From contig JANBPT010000694.1 of the NCBI GenBank assembly GCA_027575765.1, positions 1-26,020 on the forward strand: DNA of 26,020 nucleotides, read 5' to 3'. How positions within the stretch are numbered: the first letter of the stretch is position 1; every line of letters begins with the position of its first letter. Of this stretch, positions 1 through 9,933 are shown piece after piece. Source of the stretch: Tieghemiomyces parasiticus. Its lineage: Eukaryota > Kickxellomycota > Dimargaritomycetes > Dimargaritales > Dimargaritaceae. The translations under genes were made by a program, and so were the position numbers. A model generated the notes under the pieces. The model was not told the DNA's origin. It saw only the letters and a list, made by a program, of their open reading frames with translations, and did not search any database.

Positions 1-672
1 GTTACCAGAGCAGGGTGGGAGAGTATCAGTTTACGCACAGGGATGCAGTGTTAATGTAAGGATTAAGCATCGCACATTATGTCACCGCGGCCCCCAACAG
101 ATTGTGACGAAATTGGAGCCTAAAGGCCAGCCAGCAAGCTCAGGCTGCAGCCGCCAAGGTCACAAGGCGAGGAGGGCCCGCCCGGATGTACGCAGAGAGG
201 GGTGTGGGAGGCCCCGATGAGTGACCTCCCTAAGCAGGACGGACCGGAAAGTCGGGAAGTCAGGGGCAAGCCGTACCGATTCACCCACTCTTTTTTTTTC
301 CGCGGCGACACCCCCCTTTTTCGCACTAAGAAATAGCGTATCCCGACAGATGTTGATGCGCCTTCCCCCCCTCCCTTCACCAGTACCCCTCAAACTCGGT
401 TCCTCCGCCCTTCATCCGCTCGGCCCGACTCGGTCCGTTCCAGCAATCCAGAATAGGGATCGATCCTCGGGGCACGACCGGCCATGAAGGACGCAAGACG
501 ACGGGTACGCAGCGACATCGGGCACAGAGGGGGGGGGTACGACAACCCAGTCGGTCCGTGGGCCGCAGACGTGCCACAGCCGGTCGGCCAGGGGAACGTG
601 GAGGAGGTTGCACGGGTCACGGCTGACGTCGACAAGGGCCCACTTTACCGAAGCTGCGGCGAAACTTACATT
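1..672. other. Left-edge region without a confident gene
   Basis: Short open frames occur on both strands but none has a recognisable domain. On the minus strand two overlapping frames around 377-540 look moderately protein-like, and a 9-base G run lies at 529-537. If the candidate exon at 673-770 is real, this stretch would hold its first intron and perhaps a second exon. I could not fix an acceptor that keeps a frame open and gives an intron of the usual length here (150-260 bp). Confidence 0.4.
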
Positions 673-770
673 TGGTCGCGCCGGCGGTCGTTCTGAACGA
701 TGTCAGTAAACTGGTAGGCAAAGAAATCGTCAGACCCGCGCGACTGGGCGCTGGGCGTCGTCGGTTCCAT
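673..770 (-). CDS. Candidate first exon of an unrecognised minus-strand gene
   Basis: On the minus strand an ATG at 770-768 opens a frame of about 32 codons (it starts MEPTTPSAQS and ends near QNDRRRDQ). It runs into a consensus GTAAGT donor just below 674, splitting the next codon. The ATG follows a long pyrimidine-rich stretch on the same strand, as for the confident genes in this window. The peptide has a mixed, protein-like composition with an acidic and aromatic middle (GSDDFFAYQF). I do not recognise the family, and no second exon could be placed between here and the left edge. It may be the 5' end of a gene continuing out of the window, or a chance ORF beside a chance donor. Confidence 0.3.
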
Positions 771-2800
771 GAGCAAGGAAAGGCTAGACGGAGATGATGG
801 GCGCCAGGAGGGGCGGGGATGGGTTACTCGGGGTGAATTCACAAACAACCTCAAGGGAGAGGGACAGTACCACAGAGGGGAGGCGGAGGTCGGAATGCGG
901 TGGTTATGCCGCAAACGAGGAACGGGCTGTGACCCCGGGCTGATCCCGCGGCGGGGATGGAAGAGCGGGATGAGGAGTACCACGTGGACGGGGTTGGGCT
1001 GGAGGGGAAAAGGGGTGAGGTATGGGTGAATGCCAGTACAGGTGGTGGTCCCAGGAAGGTAAGGTGGACGGCGGGCCGGGCGCGATGCGAGGGTCACGCG
1101 AGTTGGACGGGGGGACGATCAACGCGACGAAGGAATGGGCCGGACCAGAAGGGCGCGCGGCGCAGCGGCAGCAGGGTATCAAAAAGGTAAACCACGCGAC
1201 GCACGCGCAGCGGAGCGGGTAAACAGACAGTGGGTGGCGAGTAAGAAGGGAGGGTTAGTAGGACATAGACACAGCGAGGAGGGTAGTTCAAGGAGACGTG
1301 GGCAACAAGACAGGTGGAAGAACACAGGTGGCCGGGGAATACTCTAAAAGGGGTGAAGAAGAGGAAGGGAAGAGGTAAACGATGGGAACCGGCCGACTGT
1401 GTGACGGCAGGCCCGTGCAACCCTGGTCAACCCACAGTTGGCGGAGAAAAGGCCAGGACGAGCCTTCATAATTGAACTAGTCGCTTTTGGTCCAGACGAG
1501 GGACAACAACGCACAGATGCTGGTGTCACACAATGGTAAGCTGGCACGAAGGCTATGTCAAGGAAACCCAAGACGAGGAAGAGTAGCGACAGTGATGCGT
1601 CTTAACAGGATACCCGGCGGGGATGATAAGCGTGTGTAAAGGCCGACTAAATCGTATAGGAGAGGTTGCCAGTAGAACGTAAACAGTCAAAGACGGGTGG
1701 GCGAGCACGGTGTCAAGCGAGGGGAGGCTGACAAGCTCATCCCTTGGGAAACCTGAGCAGGTTGGTGGCCCTATATAGGACTGTCAAGTGTCCGATTATT
1801 TCCCGAGTGAGTGACAGGGAAAGGGGGCTATATACGGTTTCCTCCAAAAGCTTAAACGAGCCGATAAACTTACGCGGAGGGGTACACCGGGTACCGAGTC
1901 GGGCCGCACGGGGGAACCCTATGGCGGAGCAGAAGGAGGGGGAGAGCGGGGGCTGTCGTGATAGTACCCGTTTCGTTCCGAATAAGGGGGGCGGACGTCG
2001 CGGCTACACGATCAGGGGTATGGCCAAGCGGGTGCCCCGTCCCGAAGGGTGGGATGGTTACGGACCGGTAGAGTGGGTTGGTAGGCGGAAAGACACCGGG
2101 TGTCGGGGCGGAGACGCAAGGTTTCAGGACAATATCTACGAAAATACAGTGGAGGGTGGTGGATAGAGATCGATGCGAGGATGGGAGAGAGAAGCGGTGA
2201 AGGGAGGTAGGTCCGCGAGACTGAGCTTCCAGAAGGTGAGTCTGCAAAAGTACACACCGCTGGCCCGGCTACGCTAGTGCACCCGCGATCGGAAATATAC
2301 ACGTCGGGGCGAGGACAACGCTGGGACGGTAGGGGGTCTGGGAAAGAGGCACCGACTGGCTAGCATTAGGTGATTTTGAGTAGCGCAAACAAGAACAGGC
2401 AGGGGAAGAAGAAACGGGGAGGGCGACGATGGCCGCCGGTCGAGTGTAGAAAATTAAGGGCAAGGGTGGAGTCGATGAGGAGGCGGGCGAAGGAGCAAGT
2501 TATATAGCGGTGCGGCGACGCAAAGGTGCTGAAGGGCGATCCCAACCCTCCACATAGCTATTAAAAAAACGCAAGTAACGGGCGATGGGAGCGTGGTGGG
2601 GAGATGGTAGGGCGCGCGCGAGTGAGAGAGGGGGGAGGGCGTTGGAGTTGGGGGACAGAGAAAAGGGGACGGATGGCGGCGCGGGAAGCGCATCTCCCCC
2701 TTTTGACCCACGTTCCTTGGCCCAACGAACGGGGTTGGGACAGGTACCCCCCGCTTAAGGATACCCAGGACTCTGGGATCATCGACCACAATGCACCTGC
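771..2800. other. Purine-rich (plus strand) gene-free stretch
   Basis: For about 2 kb the plus strand is dominated by G and A, so the minus strand is a long pyrimidine-rich tract, with G clearly exceeding C over much of it. Short ORFs such as the 140-aa frame at 1744-2166 show no domain. The same polarity, pyrimidines on the sense strand just upstream of the ATG, is seen at the confident genes. The stretch could therefore be leader and promoter DNA of a minus-strand gene starting near 770. No RNA gene or mobile element was seen. Confidence 0.45.
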
Positions 2801-3438
2801 TTGCGGTAATCCGGGAGGGGCATTGGGCCAAAAGTAGGTTGCCGGGAAAGAGGCGGGCTACAACACCCCACGGTCGACCGTTCGGTTTATACGATGGTCG
2901 GACGTCGCGGCCCCCAGGCGGTCGTCTTGTGCAACACCGGCAGGTGTGCGCCGCCCTACCTACTGCCTGGCCTTTGAACCCAAGGTGGCCTGCGGGAAGT
3001 CAGTGCGGGCCTGGCTGCGTGGGAGGCCATCCATATTGAGCCGAAGTTTCAGCCGCGACGTCAGCCAGGTTTGGACAGAATCGTCGGGCTATGCTATTGG
3101 CCAGCGCCCCGGGACCCAGGTTATAGGTAAGCGCGAGTGAAAGACGGAGGGGAGAGTGCGAAGTGGCCCTGCGGCGGGAAACTAGGAAAGAGGAGCTACT
3201 GGCCTGCGATCCGGTGTGATGCATGTGGTATATGTCAGACTAGAGTGACTGCGGTGAAAGTTGTGATATTAACTCACGTATAGGCGATACGAAATAAAAC
3301 TATTGATGGCAGAGGCAAGCCGGCCCTTGGGCTTTTATGCTTGGGAAAATGGTGTGTGTCTACATGCAACCGTGGCCCGTCAACTCGAACGCAGCCCGGC
3401 GCATTGATTGTATGCTCCCGTAGCTGGCTGCCTTGGCG

Positions 3439-3456
3439 GACCCCCGACCGGGGGTC
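3439..3456. repeat. Perfect hairpin, 7-bp stem with 4-base loop
   Basis: GACCCCC at 3439-3445 pairs with GGGGGTC at 3450-3456 around the loop GACC. It lies in a gene-free spacer and no role can be assigned. Confidence 0.6.
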
Positions 3457-6393
3457 TAAATGCGCCCTTACGAGATTGAGTTGTTGGTTACCTGATCCGC
3501 CGGTCGCATGTGCTATCACAATACTTCACCAGGCCGGGATGTTGCCTGCAGGCCTTTGCCGACCCGGTGCCGTGGTCGGGCCAGCTGAGCGCTAACTTTA
3601 TAAGTCTCTTTTTCCGGCTCGCCGGGCCTTAGCTTTTTTGACCACCACACCAGGTCGCCATGTTATCCGACCCACTCATCCCCCGATCCCATTACTGACG
3701 GTGGCGCTTTTTACTCGGTTCGGTCACCGCTAGGCGGCGGCCAAGGCCGGGTTGTATCACACCTCCGGCCGTACAACCGGCCAAGTAAGTTCCTGGTGTG
3801 AAGGCTGGCCGTCAATGGGTAGGGCCAGGTGGTTGACTATCGAAAGTGCTGCATGCCCTAGCCGTGGCCTGCCCCTCTCCAAGCAGCTACCAGAGCTACA
3901 GCGCCTATAGCTACCGTCATCTACTGCACACGCTCTTAGTTTGGGTTCCGAACCAGGCGCCAGCGAAGCTTATTTGACCGGTTAAGCAGAACATCAGCTG
4001 AGTTTATTCATTTCGGCTATTGGCAGCCTAGCCACGCTGGCCAAGGCTTCAATAATCCTGGGCAGGGATGGAAGCCCGACTCCTGGTCAAGAACGTGTCT
4101 AACTCTGGCACCAACCTCGTGTTTCCCACCTGTCACTCCGCCCTGCCCTAGCTTGCCTGACCCTGACAATCCACATATATGTTGCACTGCTTACTGGGGG
4201 GTGGCTCCTTCACCCTGCGCCCATGAACAGGTGGTATTCGGCTATTTTCGGATCCATTGGTCGCCAGGAAGATCCCTGGGCGTGGTATTCTCTAAGCCAG
4301 TCGGGTACCGAATTACTTTTTGTGAAAATAGGGCAACCTGAAAGACCTAACGGTTGGCGTGACCGTGGTGTTGATCAGTCCGTGGGGGGAGGGAGGGCAG
4401 CCGCGTCCAACCCGCCGCTCCCAGGACCTTGAGGCTGCTTGGTTACTAACCGGTGGCCGTCCTAGGCTGGCCCGACAGGACAGTGTTTAGTTAACTCAGG
4501 TAGCACACTGTTTTGTTGGCGGCGGTCACGGCAATCCTCCGCCGGATACATGTCATGATAGTGGACAACGCCACGTGTGGATGAGTATTGTCTCTAGGTA
4601 GGATGGACATGGGTGTCAAGAACTAGACTCCCCGAAAGCCGCCTAGTTCGCCTTCTATGGTCGACATCGTCTGATTATTGGCGTCACCGAGATGTCAGGG
4701 TAGTGGTTTCGGACGCTTATTCTGGTCCATTTTAGCCCCATAGCACTGGTCCACGTCCAGGGGAAGGATTGGTCAACACACAGGTATAAACGGGAGCGGG
4801 AGGTAGGGGCTATCGTTTGGGGGGACGTGATCTGGCCATTATGCCGACAGAATAGGGACAACCTGAGTAGGAGGGGGAAGAACTTAGGACCCCGACCTTC
4901 CTTATTTGGAAAATGATCTCCTCCCCAAAGATAGCGACAATAGACTGGGTGACGGGTGCTGGATTGAGAAGGCTGAGGGGAATCGGGGGAGGGAGAAAGA
5001 AAGGGTGATTGGTAATCCAGGGGAAAGTGACTACGCTACCACTCCCTGGGGTATGTGGAGTGGCCCAATACCAGGCCGCGCCGGGGTAATCATACCCACC
5101 ATCGCTACGGATCCGCTTTGTCGGGTCACCCTACATTTCCTTCTCGCCATCTTGGGATTCTCCCAGTCCCAGTCGCCTCGGCACATCGCTATTTCCTCCC
5201 CCCCCACACACACTTTCCACTCCGCCCTGACCCTTTTTTCAGATGGGGCTAGCACGCCACCAGGATATCGATTCCGCAGCCTGCTGGCCCCACTGCCATC
5301 ACCTGGATTTCAAAGAGGGGGGGGGGTAAAGCACTCTGCTCCTGGTATCCCCTGGTTTGGCCCGCCAACTAGGCCCAGCGATTCGGGCCGGTATGGCAAT
5401 GCGCGGATATGAAGTACGAAAGTACTTTGGCGTGCAAACTTTAATAACTCGTAATCTCCAAGTTTGGGTGCAGAATGTTTACCGCTCTCGCTTCTCGTTA
5501 CATTCTGCAGATCCCGTGCAAAGCATGGAGGTTGGCTAGGTAACTAAAGTGAGCCGATGCACATATTGATTAGGTCATCCAAGGGGGAGGGAAAGATGGG
5601 CCCGAATCCCCCCTCTTCCCCTTCGCCTTCATACCCTGTTCGCCATGGAGCGCTTCATTATGGGTAACACTTAAACAAACGTGAGGTCGACGGGTAGTTT
5701 GCAGTTGGATATATCCCTAGAGTAACATCTTTATAGGAAGGCCTAATGATATATATGTATAGAGGGCGCCGTTCCGGTGAAAAGTTGGGCGGTACGGAAT
5801 CGACATGTGTGGCTTAGGGAGATTTTAATTAGAGCGTCATTTTGGGTTCCAAAGCGCTGGATATTTAGCAGTAGGTCCATCGTGCATGCTGCTCCATACC
5901 CTCCGCGCTTCCCATTCGTCGGTCGGACTTTCCATAGTCACCCCGCCTATTCCTTCCATCCGTCATGTTCTCCCCAAATAAACAGGAGCCACGCCCGCCT
6001 ATTGGTGGTTTTTCAGGGCCAGTCGTGTGAGAGAAGGTGGGGTAGTACACAATCCGACACACCGGATCACCAACCTTATCTACCAATCAGAATCAGCCAC
6101 TCTGACGACGTTGCCATCAACTCTCCCACCCCATACTATAAGCATGTCACACTGGTTGGTCACCCCCTACCATGGTTGCTTACTTCCGGGGGTTAGAGCC
6201 ATTGATTCCAAACACATATACATTATCCATAGTGACTCCCGTTTCGAAGTTGGTCCGAATTGCACAGGAGGAAGGCACTGTAGTGGCCTTACGCCATTAA
6301 TAGTCCCAGGAGAGCCGTTGCTCCTCCGTTTCATTTCCGGTCAGTAACGGTTAGCAGTGCAAGACATGAATAGGGGGGGGGGGTGGATCAGAG

Positions 6394-6429
6394 TGACCCG
6401 ACCAGAATCCCATCGGGAAGGTCGGGTCA
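6394..6429. repeat. Perfect 10-bp inverted repeat with 16-base spacer
   Basis: TGACCCGACC at 6394-6403 is matched by GGTCGGGTCA at 6420-6429. An 11-base G run ends about 10 bases upstream, at 6383. No gene lies next to it. It could be a structured RNA element, a dyad protein-binding site, or chance. Confidence 0.65.
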
Positions 6430-7079
6430 TTGGCAAATCAGGAGTGCCCGAGGAGCAGCCGCCTATTTCGACACGTCTAGAAGCCTAGAGGGAGCGAGGG
6501 TCATTGACAGCATCGGAAGGCACCCTGCTATATACTAACAGTGAGACAAAACTGGTGCCAAGTGGCATCCTCCAAGCCAACCCTTCTACCACTTTTAACA
6601 GTTTAGAGTTAACTAATGAAGGACGAGATGCCAATGTTTTCTCCGAATACACGGTCCATACACCTCTGTTTCATCTATTGTTTTTATTTTTGTACATTGC
6701 TGCTCAGCGTACAGGAGAGCTAATCCTTACGAGCTGTTATAAACCTATCAATTACTACTTGGGGTGAAGATCGTACACATAAGACGGTTATGCTGTTTTT
6801 TTTCAGGAAGCGTACCTATGGCCGTTTCACCGTCAAAGCCGGTAAAAAGAGAGGCCGTACAAAGAATCAAATTACGTGGGTTTATCCTGCCACATATATC
6901 GGTAGTCAATATGGGGCCTATGGTTGTATATATAAAAAGTAGGGGGGGTAAGTGCTGTCTGGCAGCTGGGCAAAATGTGGGCGATTAAGAGTCGTACCGC
7001 AATGATTAACCCGTGTAGATCTTTGGCAGCGCCCACCATGGGCTACCAAGGGGCCTATTGAAGCGTGGTCTACTCCTGT

Positions 7080-9274
7080 TCACCAGAGACTACCCGTACG
7101 GGAATCTCCTCCATCTTGATCCCGCATCAAAGTCCGCATAATTTTGCCCGCGTCTGATTTGGGGATGCTGGCCAGACACTGCATTCCGCCGCGCAGTCGT
7201 TGGAGGTCGGGAACTCGGTCGTTGACATACTGAATAATCTCCCGGGTCAGAGCCTCCGCCTGGTCGAGCGTAACCGGCCGGTATTCCGGTCGAAACACGA
7301 CACCCGCCCGAGGGACCTCGGTATTCAGTGCGGAGTCATGTACGCCGTACACCCCGACATCGAGCACTTTTGGATGACCCAGGATGATGGCATCCAACGC
7401 GGCTGGTGCCACCGGACAACCCTGGTACCAGATCATATCCTTCTGGCGGCCCGCGACAAAATAAAATCCCGCCCGGTTGACTCGGGCGACGTCCCCCGTC
7501 CGAAGGAACCCTTCGTGGTCCCTTATGGCGGCAGTGGCTTCCAAGTCGTTGTGGTAGCCTTGCATTACGGTGGGCCCGCGGATACAGAGTTCCCCGGGCT
7601 CCCCGTATGATAACTCATGACCATTGGGGTCTACAATCTTGGCCTCCAGGTTTGGATATAGCAGGCCGACAGAACCTGGGTAGGGGTTATCTGTCGGTGT
7701 CATGTGGGTGTTGAGGGTGAGCTCGGTCATCCCGTAGGCGATATGTGTGTCGGCGGCAGGAAACAAGGCGGCGATCTGATCCAGTACAATGTCGGCTACG
7801 GACGTAGACCCGGTCACGGTGAACTTTAGGGATGAGCCGTCGAACCGGTTAGCGGCCGGATGGTGGGCCAGTTTTTGGACCAGACCGGGCCCAAAGGAGG
7901 CGTAGGTAATCTGGTACTGGTCAATGGCCATCAGTACCTTCTCTGCGTCAAATTCACGCAACATAACCACGGTACCGCCCTAGTTGGAGGTGCATTGTGT
8001 TTTGATCACATGGTAGAATGTCAGTACTTCTTATAACCCGTCGTCGGTGGGGGGGGGTGAGGAGGCCCAATTAAGCCGGGTTTTTTTCATTTCCGCCCAA
8101 TGCGCTAAGGATTATCAGGTTTGGCCCATCTACTATCAAGCCCGGCGGACCAAGATGCTTACCATAGATAGAGACGCAGTGGTCAGATGTTTGAGACCGT
8201 ACATACTGTACAAGGGTAATATGCCAAGCCAGACGTGACCATAGTGGGCCCGAGTATTGTTTTGTTTAAATGCGACATCCTGGGATATGCTCGCTACCAG
8301 GTTGTAATGGCTGATCTCGATACATTTGGGTCGATCTGGGAACGTGGTTGAAATGGCGATAATAGTTAAGGGGTGCCTGATTGAAGGGAATACCAAACCA
8401 TCCAGGGGGTATGGTATTGTGGTCATGCTCAAGGCCTGTGAGGATTGGACATCGTAGCGGTACTACCTGGGCGACCAATGCTTACCGGTAGTACCGGAGG
8501 TATAACACATGAGGGCGGTGGTCTGACGGACCTCCCTCGACGTAAGTCGGCGGGGCTGATGAGGCGTCGCTTGCCGCAGGTCATAAATGCTCCGTATGTC
8601 GTCAGGGCCAGAATGGGGCTGTATAACATACACCTTCTCGGCGGGGAGCCCAGTACCATGTCGGGCCAATGTGAGCCATCGGTAATCTGCCACGACGTAG
8701 GTCGCCCCGCTATCTCGAATCTGACGGGCCAAGTCATAAGCGCCGCTGTTCTGGTTGACGGCCAGCACCACCCCGCCGGCCAACAAGACCGAATGAAGTG
8801 CCACAGGGTAGTGTATCTATGGTGTTTCATGGTCGATGGAAATACAGGTTCGTATGGGTAATGTTGAGAGGAGTATACGGTTGTCGCATTCTCGTACAAC
8901 AACCTTCAGTTATATCACAGGGGGAGGGGACCGAACTTAATGCAGGGGAAGTGTTTAATGCAGGGAAAGCACACGGTACGCGCATGCCCTGGCTATAGAT
9001 TGCCCGTTTGTCAGTGGACACTTACGCTATTTGGGGAAAAGAGGGCCACCACCGTACCATGAGGTAGCTGGACATGGTTTACCCATCCGGCGGCAATGGT
9101 ATGGATGTCCCTCACAAAATCGCCGATAGTGACCGCTTCATCCGTCTCGGCGTCAATAAAGGCCGGGCGAGTGGTATCTTGCCAGTACTCCGAATCCCTG
9201 ACGCTTGCTAGGATGAACGTCGATACGTCCACCTCGGGTACCTGAACGCGGGGTTGCAATGAGGGGAATATCAT
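7080..9274 (-). CDS. 4-coumarate-CoA-ligase-like acyl-CoA synthetase, 4 exons
   Basis: Exons on the minus strand: 9274-9026, 8816-8486, 8335-8163 and 7979-7080. Introns are 209, 150 and 183 bp, with donors GTAAGT, GTAAGC, GTAAGC and acceptors TAG, CAG, TAG. Joined they give 1653 nt, 550 aa, in frame, the usual 4CL length. The start MIFPSLQP resembles 4CL N-termini. Members of this ANL family adenylate a carboxylic acid and transfer it to CoA. Visible motifs: FSPNS (about 79-83), the P-loop TSGTTDRPKC (189-198), LPLYSMYGL (233-241), YGMTE (333-337), TGD (412-414), GRQKD (428-432) and the C-terminal adenylation lysine in SDAGK (K530). Several usually conserved residues differ: D194 and C198 replace P-loop glycines, S237 replaces the aromatic-pocket His, and PAALD replaces PAELE. 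The C-terminus (GSLW) is not a standard PTS1 signal. The substrate is unknown. The family call is firm; activity is uncertain. Confidence 0.9.
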
Positions 9275-9933
9275 CGCGAGGGTAGTGAACCCTATACGAC
9301 CGTTAGGTACGACGAGTCAACCGAGACCGACAGATTGGAGTGGTGCGTTAAATAAAAGGCATGTGATGGGCCGAGAGGGCTTCAGTCTTCGAATGATACA
9401 AGGCCGAGATACTGCTGGAGACGGTCGGAGCGTAGCGCCAGCAACGTAGGGCGTACAGGGTGCAATAACTGAGGCAACGGGCTAACCTTGATCATGGAAA
9501 GCTAAAGCGGAAATGGAGGAAAGTTGTAGGTGGATGCTGTGGGTATATATAGGTGCTCCCCACTTGTCTCAACAGTCAGGACGACGGTGAGCTTGAGCCG
9601 CCAGGCCCGGCTGAACATAATTTGGGCGTGGCTGGGCAGGAGGACGCCAAGGGCCAGCTGACTGTGAAACACTCTCGCACGGTGAAACGTCCGGCTGCTG
9701 CCCTCTCCCTCCCTCCCCTCATACGGATAAATGAAAGCACCATCCACTGCAGAAAAGGGGGCCCGGTCCTTATCAGTCACGATCCCGTGTCTCTCAACCA
9801 TTGAAGTATGGCCCACTAATCCCCCCAGGCTACTACTACCTTTAATAAAAAAAGAAACCTTGATACCTAATTTGGCAGCAAACGACCAGAGCAATGTGCA
9901 AAGAGAGGCTAGCCTATGAATAGGCGACGAACT
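9275..9933. other. Spacer between two minus-strand genes
   Basis: This holds the promoter of the acyl-CoA ligase and the 3' end of the DUF4139 gene. TATATATA lies at 9544-9551 and a weaker AT-rich element (TTTTATTTAA on the minus strand) near 9348-9357. Small plus-strand ORFs at 9553-9919 have no domain support. Confidence 0.5.
9544..9551 (-). promoter_or_regulatory. Probable TATA box of the acyl-CoA ligase gene
   Basis: TATATATA, about 270 bp upstream of the ligase ATG at 9274. The element is palindromic, so strand is assigned from the gene it precedes. An alternative AT-rich element sits closer, at about 9348-9357. Confidence 0.4.

Larger units (their letters stand above)
2801..7079. other. 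Gene-free spacer, 4.3 kb
   Basis: No ORF here has a recognisable domain. The longest (168 aa at 4906-5412 and 139 aa at 5777-6196, both plus) have unlikely compositions and no motifs. The stretch contains hairpins at 3439-3456 and 6394-6429, G runs at 5317-5326 and 6373-6383, and a TATATATAAAAA sequence near 6928. I see no transposase, reverse transcriptase, terminal repeats, tRNA or rRNA. Confidence 0.45.

Noticed and set aside
666..1097. A 143-aa minus-strand gene read straight through
   Set aside because: Only the last 34 or so codons look protein-like; the upstream part is a translated pyrimidine-rich tract with an internal ATG at the likely true start.
1744..2166. 140-aa plus-strand ORF
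   Set aside because: Its Gly/Arg richness follows from the purine-rich DNA; no motif and no start context.
4906..5412. 168-aa plus-strand ORF
   Set aside because: No domain, uneven low-complexity composition, runs through a 10-base G tract, and no promoter or splice context.
5777..6196. 139-aa plus-strand ORF
   Set aside because: No recognisable domain or conserved pattern; consistent with a chance frame.
7080..9274. Acyl-CoA ligase as a pseudogene broken into four ORFs
   Set aside because: All breaks coincide with consensus splice sites, and the joined exons give one in-frame 550-aa protein with normal ends.
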